Shown here in pieces: positions 51,710 through 61,600 of a stretch of DNA of 64,000 nt. This stretch comes from Nocardioides sp. URHA0020. Lineage in GTDB: Bacteria > Actinomycetota > Actinomycetes > Propionibacteriales > Nocardioidaceae. The notes under the pieces were generated by a model that worked only from the letters and a program-made list of their open reading frames with translations, was not told the origin of the DNA and ran no database searches. Made by a program: the position numbers and the translations under genes. Location: positions 69,501-133,500 of the forward strand of contig NZ_JIAR01000025.1 in NCBI RefSeq assembly GCF_000620705.1, read 5' to 3'. Every line of letters begins with the position of its first letter. Position 1 is the stretch's first letter.

Positions 51710-52663
51710 TCAGATCGTCGCGTGCGGAGCGATCTTGGCGAGCGTCGCGTCACCGATGCCGTCGACCTCGAGGAGCTCGTCGACCGAGCTGAAGCCGCCG
51801 TGCTCGGTGCGCCAGGCCACGATCGACTGCGCCGTCACCGGGCCCACCTCCGGCAGGGTCTCGAGCTCGGACTCGGTGGCGGTGTTGAGGTTGACCATCG
51901 GGCCGCCCGGCGCGGGGGCGCCTGCGGCGGCCGCCGCCCCCGCGGTCGGTGCGGGTGGTCCGCCCACGACGATCTGCTCGCCGTCGACCAGCACCCGCGC
52001 GAGGTTGAGCGACGACAGGCTGACGCCGCGGCGAGGGCCTCCCGCCGACTCGACGGCGTCGACCACCCGCGATCCGAGGTCGAGCACGACGATCCCCGGG
52101 TGTCGCACCTTGCCGGTCACGTCGACGGTCACCTCCTTCGCGGCGCCCGCGGGCGCCGCCGCAGCACCGCTCGCTGTCGGCGCCGCGTCGGCCAGCGGCG
52201 CCGAGGCCCCGGACAGAGCGGCGCCGGCGCGCCCCGAGGAGACCGGGGCACGGGGGGCTTCGAGGCGCTCCGGGTCGCCGCGGACCACCCACCAGCCCGT
52301 CACGGCGATCCCGACGGCGACCAGCACGGCGACGACCACGAGCTGGGTCGGCCCGAGCGCGACCCGGCCCCGCAGTGCCTCGGGAAGCAGGGGCGTGCCG
52401 CGCCTGCGGGCAGCGTGCCGACCCGGCGTGGGCACGGGCGGGGCCCCGGGACGGACTCCCACCCACGGTGGATCCGGGCCGTGCGCCGGCTCGGGGACGG
52501 CCCGCAGCGGTCGGATCCGGGTGTGTCCCGCCAGCCACGCGTCGTCCTCGGCCTCCGCGACGGGTGGCTGCCGCGGCCGCGTCGAGGCGATGTCGGCCGT
52601 CAGTGACGCCAGCCGCCGCGAGACGGCGTCCTGGTGGTCGGCGCGAGGTCGCAGAGAGGTCAT
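51710..52663 (-). CDS. comEA: ComEA-family DNA-binding protein (SLBB + helix-hairpin-helix)
   Basis: The 317-residue protein has a cytoplasmic disordered N-terminus, one transmembrane helix (about 105-128, LVVVAVLVAVGIAVTGWWVV) and an Ala/Pro linker. An SLBB domain covers about 175-240 (VTVDVTGKVRHPGIVVLDLG), and a C-terminal double HhH starts at MVNLNTATESELETLPEVG. ComEA binds incoming DNA at the outer face of the membrane and passes it to ComEC. No pilus genes are visible here, so competence is unproven. Confidence 0.94.
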   Translation of the reverse strand: MTSLRPRADHQDAVSRRLASLTADIASTRPRQPPVAEAEDDAWLAGHTRIRPLRAVPEPAHGPDPPWVGVRPGAPPVPTPGRHAARRRGTPLLPEALRGRVALGPTQLVVVAVLVAVGIAVTGWWVVRGDPERLEAPRAPVSSGRAGAALSGASAPLADAAPTASGAAAAPAGAAKEVTVDVTGKVRHPGIVVLDLGSRVVDAVESAGGPRRGVSLSSLNLARVLVDGEQIVVGGPPAPTAGAAAAAGAPAPGGPMVNLNTATESELETLPEVGPVTAQSIVAWRTEHGGFSSVDELLEVDGIGDATLAKIAPHATI

Positions 52664-52669
52664 GCCGCG

Positions 52670-52675
52670 ACGCTA
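52670..52675 (-). promoter_or_regulatory. -10 element TAGCGT of a leaderless promoter
   Basis: On the minus strand TAGCGT is followed by 6 nt and then the ATG at 52663. It would drive comEA-comEC-holA. Confidence 0.55.
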
Positions 52676-52764
52676 GGCAGCGCCTCCGACCTCAGCCAGC
52701 CACGGCGACGACCCCTGTGGAGAAAGGGTCCCGAGCCGCGGCTGTGGACGACCGGTGGCCCGGA

Positions 52765-53619
52765 TCAGGCGCGCGGCGCCACGCAGACCGCGATCATCCC
52801 CGGTCCGACGTGCGCGCCGAGCACGGCGCCGAGCTCGCCGCACCAGACCTCGCGCCCACCGAGGTTCGCCTCGAGGCGCTGGGCCAGCTTGTCGGTGAGC
52901 TGCCCGGCACGCTCGGGGTTGGCGAGGTGCGCCACGCACACGTCGACCTGCTCCTCGCCGGCGCGCTGGACGGCCAGCTCCTCGAGCCGGGCCAGGGCGC
53001 GGGCCGACGTACGCACCCGCTCCAGGGAGGCGACCCTGCCGTCGTCGATCTGGAGCAGCGGCTTGACCGCCAGCGCGCCACCGAGGAGCGCGGCGGCGGC
53101 ACCGATGCGCCCACCGCGGCGGAGGTACTCCAACGTGTCGACGTAGAACAGCGAGGACGAGGCGGCCGCCCGCTCGCGGGCGGCCGAGGCGGCCTGCTCG
53201 GCCGTGCCCCCGGCCGCGACGACGTCGGCGGCCGCGAGCGCGGCGTACCCGGTGGCGACCCCGACCTGGCGGGTGTCGACCGGGATCACCCGCACCGAGG
53301 AGTCGCGAGCGGCGAGCTGGGCGGACTCGAAGGTGCCGCTCATGTCGCCGGACAGGTGCACCGACACGATCTCGGTCGCGCCGGCGACGGCGGCCTGCTC
53401 GTAGACCTCCAGCAGCGCCGCCGGCCCGGGCCGGGAGGTGCTCACCGGGCGCCACTCCTTCAGCGCGGCCGCGACCAGGTCGGGGGTGGCCCCGTCGGCA
53501 CCCTCGTCGTACACCCTGGAGCCGATCACGACCTGGAGGGGCACAACGACGATGCCACGCTCGGCCGCCAGCTCCGGCGGGAGGCTGGCGGTCGAGTCCG
53601 TGACGATCGCGACCGGCAT
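52765..53619 (-). CDS. DegV family fatty-acid-binding protein
   Basis: The 284-residue protein starts MPVAIVTDSTASLPPELAAE, the DegV N-terminal signature with the Ser/Thr fatty-acid carboxylate site, and has VSVHLSGDMSGTFESAQLAA. DegV/FakB proteins bind fatty acids and, with FakA kinase, present acyl-phosphate in Gram-positives; no fakA is seen here. A TACTCT -10 element lies 7 nt upstream of the ATG. It lies between leuS and comEA. Confidence 0.93.
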   Translation of the reverse strand: MPVAIVTDSTASLPPELAAERGIVVVPLQVVIGSRVYDEGADGATPDLVAAALKEWRPVSTSRPGPAALLEVYEQAAVAGATEIVSVHLSGDMSGTFESAQLAARDSSVRVIPVDTRQVGVATGYAALAAADVVAAGGTAEQAASAARERAAASSSLFYVDTLEYLRRGGRIGAAAALLGGALAVKPLLQIDDGRVASLERVRTSARALARLEELAVQRAGEEQVDVCVAHLANPERAGQLTDKLAQRLEANLGGREVWCGELGAVLGAHVGPGMIAVCVAPRA

Positions 53620-53626
53620 GCGGGGA

Positions 53627-53632
53627 AGAGTA
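53627..53632 (-). promoter_or_regulatory. -10 element TACTCT of a leaderless promoter
   Basis: On the minus strand TACTCT is followed by 7 nt and then the ATG at 53619 of the DegV gene. The element lies in the short leuS-degV gap. Confidence 0.5.
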
Positions 53633-53637
53633 GCGAC

Positions 53638-56118
<2,481 letters not shown>

Positions 56119-56158
56119 CGTCGTCTCTCTCGCGTGGTCTCGGATCTGCTCGGGGCAC

Positions 56159-56184
56159 AAAAAAACCCCTCGGGCGTGAGGGGT
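56159..56184 (-). terminator. Intrinsic terminator (leuS attenuator)
   Basis: On the minus strand ACCCCTC, a 6-nt loop and GAGGGGT form a 7-bp GC-rich stem followed by a run of seven T. This is a textbook Rho-independent terminator. It lies 41 nt before the leuS ATG and after the leader peptide. Confidence 0.9.
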
Positions 56185-56185
56185 G

Positions 56186-56213
56186 GCCGCACTGAGGAGG
56201 TGATCAGTGCGGC
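56186..56213 (-). promoter_or_regulatory. leuS leader hairpin containing the leader-peptide stop codon
   Basis: A perfect 10-bp stem (56204-56213 with 56186-56195; GCCGCACTGA and its complement) has an 8-nt loop reading UCACCUCC in RNA. The stop codon of the leader peptide lies in its 5' arm, so a terminating ribosome would disrupt it. The loop resembles the anti-Shine-Dalgarno tail of 16S rRNA. Confidence 0.8.
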
Positions 56214-56239
56214 TGGCTAAGGAGCAGGGTCCTGCGCAT
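56204..56239 (-). CDS. leuS leader peptide ([11 protein letters not shown])
   Basis: This 11-residue ORF has three consecutive leucine codons, CTG CTC CTT, at positions 5-7. It ends in TGA inside the downstream hairpin. A TATCCT -10 element lies 6 nt upstream of the ATG, so the ATG is the predicted transcript start. Together with the terminator before leuS this is the layout of a ribosome-sensed leucine attenuator: stalling at Leu codons when Leu-tRNA is scarce would alter folding downstream. I could not find a convincing antiterminator by eye. It begins 20 bp past the end of the tetR gene. Confidence 0.8.
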   Translation of the reverse strand: MRRTLLLSQPH

Positions 56240-56245
56240 GGGGCC

Positions 56246-56251
56246 AGGATA
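56246..56251 (-). promoter_or_regulatory. -10 element TATCCT for the leuS leader transcript
   Basis: On the minus strand TATCCT is followed by 6 nt and then the leader-peptide ATG at 56239. No good -35 hexamer is visible 17 bp further upstream. Confidence 0.6.
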
Positions 56252-56259
56252 CCCGAAGG

Positions 56260-56886
56260 TCAGGCCGCGGAGGGTGCCAGCATGAGCGGCATCAGCTCGT
56301 GCACCTGCGCCGCCATCGAGTCCACGGCGACCGTGCTGCCGGTCAGGTGGCCGAGCAGCGCCTGCTGGAACAGCCCGTCGAGGACGCCGTACGCCGCCGC
56401 CGGGGTCATCGCCGTCGGGCGACCCGCGAGCTCGGCGTACCGGCTGACGACGCGCCAGATCATGGCCTCGAGCGTCGCGTCGATCATCAGGACCGCCTCG
56501 CGCAGCTTCTCCTCGAACATGCTCTGCGTGCGCAGGTCGTACCAGAGGCGGTGCATGGCCGCCTCCTCCCGGACCGTCTCCACCAGCTTGGCCGCGAAGG
56601 CGGTGAGCAGCTCCTCGGGCGTCGTCGAGTCCTCGACGACGGCGTCGTAGCGGGTGACGCAGCGGGACTTGTAGTAGCGCACGCAGTAGATGATCAGCTC
56701 GAACTTGTCGGCGAAGTAGTAGTGCACGACCCCGTGGCTGAACTCGGAGTTGTTGGCGATCTCGCGCAGGCTGGTGCGGGCGTAGCCGAGCTCGCCGAGG
56801 GTCTGGAGCGCGGACTCCGCGAGCTGGTTGCGGCGCTCGTCGTACCTGTCCGCGGGCGCGCGACGCGCCTGCTTGGTGCCTGCCAT
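56260..56886 (-). CDS. TetR-family transcriptional regulator
   Basis: The 208-residue regulator has an N-terminal HTH (ALQTLGELGYARTSLREIANNSEFSHGVVHYYFADKFEL, about 27-65) and a helical ligand domain. It is divergent from the SDR-reductase-acyl-CoA synthetase operon, and the gap holds two inverted repeats that suit a TetR dimer. It is likely an autoregulated repressor of that operon. The ligand is unknown but may be the pathway substrate or its CoA ester. Confidence 0.92.
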   Translation of the reverse strand: MAGTKQARRAPADRYDERRNQLAESALQTLGELGYARTSLREIANNSEFSHGVVHYYFADKFELIIYCVRYYKSRCVTRYDAVVEDSTTPEELLTAFAAKLVETVREEAAMHRLWYDLRTQSMFEEKLREAVLMIDATLEAMIWRVVSRYAELAGRPTAMTPAAAYGVLDGLFQQALLGHLTGSTVAVDSMAAQVHELMPLMLAPSAA

Positions 56887-56950
56887 GGTTCGCCTCTCCG
56901 ACTCGATCGGGCGTCACTCTACGCGGCCCGGACCGCGCCCCATCACCGAT

Positions 56951-57010
56951 CTTGACGATTGTCCAGACGTTTCCGGGCATTTGTCCAGCAAAGTCTTGAC
57001 AGTCGTCAAG
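56951..57010. promoter_or_regulatory. Two TetR-type operators in the divergent tetR-SDR promoter region
   Basis: A perfect inverted repeat CTTGAC-AGTC-GTCAAG (56995-57010) overlaps a -35 TTGACA (56996-57001), with a -10 TACGTT at 57021-57026. A related imperfect copy CTTGAC-GATT-GTCCAG lies at 56951-56966, and a lone GTCCAG half-site lies at 56983-56988. The two full sites are centred 44 bp apart. Confidence 0.75.
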
Positions 57011-57061
57011 GGTCGCGGCCTACGTTGTGACGGCCACCACTTCGCCCCGAGGAGAACCTTC

Positions 57062-57859
57062 ATGCCCCAGCTCGATCTCAGCGGCCGCACCGCCCTCGTC
57101 ACCGGGGGCGCCCAGGGCCTCGGCGAGGGCATGGCGCACGCCCTCGCGGCCGCCGGTGCCCGGGTCGTCGTCGCCGACCTGCAGGACGACCTCGGCGAGA
57201 AGGTCGCCGACTCGCTCGAGGGCGACGGCCACGGCTTCGTGCACCTCGACGTGACCGACGAGGGCAGCTGGGAGAACGCCGTGACCGCGGTCGCCTCCGG
57301 CTTCGGCGGCCTCGACGTGCTGGTCAACAACGCGGGCGTCGAGATCAGCAGCCTGGTCGTGGACGTGGACCCGAAGGACATCCGCACGATGCTCGAGGTC
57401 AACGTCCTGGGCACCGCACTGGGCCTGAAGTGGGGGCTGCGGGCGATGCGCCCCGACGGGGTCGCCGGCCGGGGCGGGAGCATCATCAACATCTCGTCGG
57501 TCGCGGCCACGATCGCCTTCCCCGGCATCCCGATCTACTCGGCCACCAAGTCGGCCGTCGACCGGCTGACGCGGGTCGCGGCGATGGAGGCCGGCAAGCT
57601 CGGGTACGGCGTACGCGTCAACTGCGTCTACCCCGGCCTGGTCCCGACCGCCATGGGCCAGGGCCTCGCCGTCGACATGGCCGCGCTGGGCCTCTTCGGC
57701 TCCCCCGAGGAGGCCGTCGGCGCCGTCGTCGAGCTGACCCCGAGCGGACGGCTCGGCGAGGTCGCCGACATCGCGGACGCCGTGGTCTTCCTCGCCTCCG
57801 ACAGCGCCCGCTTCGTCAACGGCATCGGCCTGCCGGTCGACGGCGGGATGGGGATGTGA
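57062..57859 (+). CDS. Short-chain dehydrogenase/reductase (SDR)
   Basis: The 265-residue classical SDR has the cofactor motif TGGAQGLGEG, the NNAG motif, a Ser in INISSVAA and the catalytic YSATK. A D-type acidic residue (VVVADLQDD) after the second strand favours NAD(H). GAGGAGAA precedes the ATG. It is the first gene of an operon repressed by the divergent TetR protein, followed 2 bp later by the reductase-like gene. The substrate is likely a hydroxy or keto compound of a lipid or aromatic pathway. Confidence 0.92.
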   Translation: MPQLDLSGRTALVTGGAQGLGEGMAHALAAAGARVVVADLQDDLGEKVADSLEGDGHGFVHLDVTDEGSWENAVTAVASGFGGLDVLVNNAGVEISSLVVDVDPKDIRTMLEVNVLGTALGLKWGLRAMRPDGVAGRGGSIINISSVAATIAFPGIPIYSATKSAVDRLTRVAAMEAGKLGYGVRVNCVYPGLVPTAMGQGLAVDMAALGLFGSPEEAVGAVVELTPSGRLGEVADIADAVVFLASDSARFVNGIGLPVDGGMGM

Positions 57860-57861
57860 GC

Positions 57862-59004
57862 ATGTCGACCACACCGCGCAACGAGCGTCGCGTCGTCGTC
57901 TACGGCGCCTCGGGCTACACCGGCCGGCTGATCTGCGAGTACCTCCGCGAGTACCACGTGCCGTTCGTCGCCGCCGGCCGCGACGAGGGTCGGCTGAAGA
58001 GCTCGATGGAGTCCAACGTCGCCGGCATCGAGACCGCCGACTACGAGGTCGTCGAGTGCGACGGCAGCCCGGAGGCCCTGGCGCGCCTGTTCGACGGAGC
58101 CTCCGTCGTCCTCAACACCGTGGGGCCGTTCAGCCAGCTGGGCCCGGCCGTCGTCGAGGCCGCGCTGGCCGCCGGTGCCCACTACACCGACACCACCGGC
58201 GAGCAGGACTGGCTGATCACCTGCGACGAGCAGTACGGCGCGGACTTCGCCGCCGCCGGGCTGCTCCTGGCACCCGGCATCGCGCAGATGTACACCACCG
58301 GCGAGATCGCCGTCGAGGTCGCGCTCGAGAAGCCCGGCCTCGACACGCTCGACGTCGCGGTGTTCTGGGGCGGCAGCCCGACCGTCGCCTCGACGCTCAC
58401 CATCCTGGTCAACGCGGCCCTGGCCGGTGCCTACTACCTCGAGCAGAACCAGTACGCGCCGTGGGACCCCGAGGCCGGCCTCTACCAGCTCGCCATCCCG
58501 GGTCAGCACGAGCTCGCGCTCGCCCTGCCGTGGGGCGGGACGTCGCATCCGGTCTGGTACCGACGCGACCCCCGGGTCGCCAACGTCAAGGTGCTCGGTG
58601 GCGTCTTCAACAAGCAGCTGATGACCGGCGTCCCGCAGATCGTGGCCGCCGCCGTCGAGGCGACCAAGGACATGTCGCCCGACGACAAGTACGCCGCCCT
58701 CACCGCGACCGCCTCCCAGGTGATGAGCCAGATGCCACCGCGGGAGAACCCGCGCGTCAACAAGTCGCTCGACTCCGTGCACGCGTCCGGGCCGCTGGGC
58801 CGGGCCCACGTGGTCATCCACGGCAACCAGAACTACAAGCAGACCGGGGCGCTGCAGGCCTACGCGGCGTACTCCCTGCTCCAGCAGCCACCCAGGCGCG
58901 TCGGCTTCGCATCGGGCTGCCAGGCGTTCGGGCACCGTGAGCTGCTCGGTGTGCTGCGCAGCTTCGGCCTCGTCTCCGAGCCGGTCCTGACGGTCGAGGG
59001 CTGA
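57862..59004 (+). CDS. Saccharopine dehydrogenase-like/trans-acting enoyl reductase family protein
   Basis: The 380-residue protein has an N-terminal Rossmann NADP-binding domain (VVVYGASGYTGRLICEYL) and the family pattern LNTVGPFSQLGPAVVEAALA then GAHYTDTTGEQDW. Related mycobacterial proteins act as trans-acting enoyl reductases for polyketide lipids, but no polyketide synthase is near here. It starts 2 bp after the SDR stop and ends 2 bp before the ligase start, so the three genes form a tight operon. Confidence 0.85.
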   Translation: MSTTPRNERRVVVYGASGYTGRLICEYLREYHVPFVAAGRDEGRLKSSMESNVAGIETADYEVVECDGSPEALARLFDGASVVLNTVGPFSQLGPAVVEAALAAGAHYTDTTGEQDWLITCDEQYGADFAAAGLLLAPGIAQMYTTGEIAVEVALEKPGLDTLDVAVFWGGSPTVASTLTILVNAALAGAYYLEQNQYAPWDPEAGLYQLAIPGQHELALALPWGGTSHPVWYRRDPRVANVKVLGGVFNKQLMTGVPQIVAAAVEATKDMSPDDKYAALTATASQVMSQMPPRENPRVNKSLDSVHASGPLGRAHVVIHGNQNYKQTGALQAYAAYSLLQQPPRRVGFASGCQAFGHRELLGVLRSFGLVSEPVLTVEG

Positions 59005-59006
59005 GC

Positions 59007-60545
59007 GTGCGACTCGCCGACTACCTCGACAAGGGAGCGTCCCTCGGGCCGGACGCGCCCTGCCTGACCACGGACGGCGAGACGTGGTCGTACGCCGAGG
59101 TGCAGGAGCTCAGCGGTCGGATCGCCGCGGGCCTGGCCGAGCGGGGTGTGCACCCGGGCGAGAAGGTCGCGATCCTGTCGGCCAACGACCCGCTCGCGTT
59201 CACCTGCGTCTTCGGCATCAGCCGGGCGGGCGCGGTGTGGTGCCCGATCAACCCGCGCAACGAGGCGGTCGAGAACCAGGAGCTGCTCGAGCTCTTCGAG
59301 TGCGTCACGCTCTTCTTCCAGGAGCGGTTCGCCCCGCTGGTCGAGCAGATCCGCGGCAACCTCCCGCGGCTGGCCACCCTGGTGTGCCTCGACGGCGCCC
59401 CGCCGGCCGGGCTGCCGGGGGCACTCTCGTGGCAGGACTTCATGGCGGGCCACGTCGTCGACCTCCCCCCGGTCGACGACGTGGCCATGATCGTCGGGAC
59501 CGGCGGCACGACCGGCCGGCCCAAGGGCGTGATGCTGACCGGGACCAACCTCGAGACGATGACCGCGATCACCCTGATGAGCTACCCGTTCGTCGGCCGG
59601 CCGACCTACCTGGCGCTCGCGCCGCTCACCCACGCGGCGGGCGTGCTGTGCTTCCCGGTCCTGGCGCTCGGCGGCGAGATCGTCGTGATGCGCTCCCCCG
59701 ACGTCGGCCGCTTCCTGGAGCTGCTCGAGCAGCACCACGTGACCCACACCTTCTTGCCGCCGACGCTGATCTACATGGTGCTCGCCCACGGCGCCCTCGA
59801 CACCGTCGACCTCACCTCGCTGCAGTGCTTCTGGTACGGCGCCGCGCCGATGTCGGCGACCCGGCTCGAGGAGGCGCTGATGCGCATCGGTCCGGTGATG
59901 GCCCAGCTCTTCGGGCAGACCGAGGCGCCGATGATGATCTCGACCCTGCCGCCGCGCGACCACTTCCGGCCCGACGGCAGCATCGACCACGAGCGGCTGT
60001 CATCAGCGGGGCGACCGGCCCCGCTGGTGACGGTCTCCATCATGGGCGAGGACGGCGTGCTCCTGCCCCACGGCGAGCGCGGCGAGATCGTCGTACGCAG
60101 CTCGCTCGTGATGGCCGGCTACCACCGCGACCCGGAGGCGACCGCCGAGGCGTCGGCGTACGGCTGGCACCACACCGGCGACATCGGCTACCTCGACGAG
60201 CACAACTACCTCTACATCGTCGACCGCGCCAAGGACATGGTCATCACCGGCGGCTTCAACGTCTACTCCACCGAGGTCGAGCAGGCGCTGATGGCCCACC
60301 CCGACGTGCAGGACTGCGCGGTGATCGGGCTGCCCGACGAGAAGTGGGGCGAGCGGGTCACCGCCGTGCTGCAGCTGCGGCCCGGCGCGACTCTCGAGGC
60401 GGCGGAGATCACCGCCTTCGTCAAGCAGCGACTGGGCAGCGTCAAGACGCCCAAGCAGGTGGAGATCTGGCCCGACCTGCCGCGCTCCAAGGTCGGCAAG
60501 GTGCTCAAGTCCGACATCCGCGAGACGCTGCGTGCGTCGGCGTGA
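59007..60545 (+). CDS. AMP-forming acyl-CoA synthetase
   Basis: The 512-residue ANL enzyme has the P-loop MIVGTGGTTGRPKGVMLT, FGQTEAPM, GWHHTGDIGYLDEHNYLYIV and the C-terminal catalytic Lys in PRSKVGKVLK. It resembles medium-chain or aromatic acid:CoA ligases more than long-chain FadD. It would activate a carboxylic acid for the pathway run by the two upstream oxidoreductases. GTG start. A palindromic repeat follows it. Confidence 0.92.
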   Translation: MRLADYLDKGASLGPDAPCLTTDGETWSYAEVQELSGRIAAGLAERGVHPGEKVAILSANDPLAFTCVFGISRAGAVWCPINPRNEAVENQELLELFECVTLFFQERFAPLVEQIRGNLPRLATLVCLDGAPPAGLPGALSWQDFMAGHVVDLPPVDDVAMIVGTGGTTGRPKGVMLTGTNLETMTAITLMSYPFVGRPTYLALAPLTHAAGVLCFPVLALGGEIVVMRSPDVGRFLELLEQHHVTHTFLPPTLIYMVLAHGALDTVDLTSLQCFWYGAAPMSATRLEEALMRIGPVMAQLFGQTEAPMMISTLPPRDHFRPDGSIDHERLSSAGRPAPLVTVSIMGEDGVLLPHGERGEIVVRSSLVMAGYHRDPEATAEASAYGWHHTGDIGYLDEHNYLYIVDRAKDMVITGGFNVYSTEVEQALMAHPDVQDCAVIGLPDEKWGERVTAVLQLRPGATLEAAEITAFVKQRLGSVKTPKQVEIWPDLPRSKVGKVLKSDIRETLRASA

Positions 60546-60600
60546 GGGTCGGCCTGGGTGGTGGGCTGGTGGCGGGACTGGCGGGGCGCGGGACCGTCGA

Positions 60601-60652
60601 TTGGTGACCAAACCGCAGGTGGGAGCGCTCCAGATCTGCGGTTGGTGACCAA
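60601..60652. repeat. Stem-loop repeat with TTGGTGACCAA ends
   Basis: Two copies of the palindrome TTGGTGACCAA (60601-60611 and 60642-60652) flank CCGCAG and CTGCGG, so the whole segment folds as one long hairpin with a single bulge. It sits in the gap between the ligase and the next SDR gene, and may be a terminator or a dispersed repeat. Confidence 0.8.
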
Positions 60653-60706
60653 ACGGTGGATGCGTCCGGCGGGGCCGCCGCCAGCACGGTCCGGCATGAT
60701 CGGCCC

Positions 60707-61480
60707 ATGACCGACGCACGCACCGTCCCCGACCTCTTCCGACTCGACGGCAGGGTCGCGATCGTGACCGGGGCGTCCAGCGGCCTGGGCGTCGCGTTCG
60801 CGCAGGGCCTGGCCGAGGCGGGTGCCGACCTGGTGCTCGGGGCCCGTCGCGTCGACCGGCTGGGCGACACCGCTCGGCTCGTCGAGGCGGCCGGGCGGCG
60901 GGCGCTCACCGTCGGGACCGACGTCGCCGACCCCGACTCGTGCAGCAACCTGGTGGCGCTCGCGATGGAGGAGTTCGGCCGGGTCGACGTGCTGGTCAAC
61001 AACGCCGGGATCGGTACGGCGGCTCCGGCGACCCGTGAGGCGCCGGACGACTTCCGCCGGGTGATCGACGTCAATCTCAACGGGTGCTACTGGATGGCGC
61101 AGGCCTGCGGCCGGGTGATGCAGCCCGGCTCCAGCATCATCAACATCAGCTCGGTCCTGGGCATCACGACCGCGGGGCTGCCCCAGGCGGCGTACGCCTC
61201 CTCGAAGGCCGGGCTGATCGGCCTCACCCGCGACCTGGCCCAGCAGTGGACCGGGCGCAAGGGCATCCGGGTCAACGCGATCGCGCCGGGGTTCTTCGCC
61301 TCCGAGATGACCGAGCAGTACCCGCCCGGCTACCTCGAGTCGCAGCAGCAGCGCATCCCCGCCGGCCGCCAGGGCGACCCGGCCGAGCTGGCCGCGGCCG
61401 TCGTCTTCCTGGCCTCCGACGCCGGCGGCTACGTCACCGGCCAGACCCTCGCGGTCGACGGCGGCATGACCATCACCTGA
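60707..61480 (+). CDS. Short-chain dehydrogenase/reductase (SDR)
   Basis: The 257-residue classical SDR has TGASSGLG, NNAG, ISSV and the catalytic YASSK, with GARR after the second strand, which favours NADP(H). It shares the general fold with the SDR at 57062 but is a distinct paralogue. A CATGAT hexamer lies 6 nt upstream of the ATG, hinting at its own leaderless promoter. The hairpin upstream separates it from the ligase operon. Confidence 0.92.
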   Translation: MTDARTVPDLFRLDGRVAIVTGASSGLGVAFAQGLAEAGADLVLGARRVDRLGDTARLVEAAGRRALTVGTDVADPDSCSNLVALAMEEFGRVDVLVNNAGIGTAAPATREAPDDFRRVIDVNLNGCYWMAQACGRVMQPGSSIINISSVLGITTAGLPQAAYASSKAGLIGLTRDLAQQWTGRKGIRVNAIAPGFFASEMTEQYPPGYLESQQQRIPAGRQGDPAELAAAVVFLASDAGGYVTGQTLAVDGGMTIT

Positions 61481-61547
61481 CCGGACCTCGGCGACGTGCG
61501 CCCCACCACGACCCGGCGCACCCGGCACGACGCACCGCGACGCACCA

Positions 61548-61593
61548 CGACGTCGTACGGGCCGGTCGTGGAGACCCGTCCCGTACGACGTCG
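61548..61593. terminator. Bidirectional hairpin terminator
   Basis: Perfect 14-bp arms, CGACGTCGTACGGG (61548-61561) and its complement (61580-61593), enclose an 18-nt loop between the convergent SDR and alkaline phosphatase genes. Confidence 0.8.
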
Positions 61594-61600
61594 CCCGAGA

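Noticed and set aside
56119..56160. Upstream in-frame ATG for leuS at 56160
   Set aside because: It falls in the run of T after the terminator; the product would gain [14 protein letters not shown], which is not LeuS-like.
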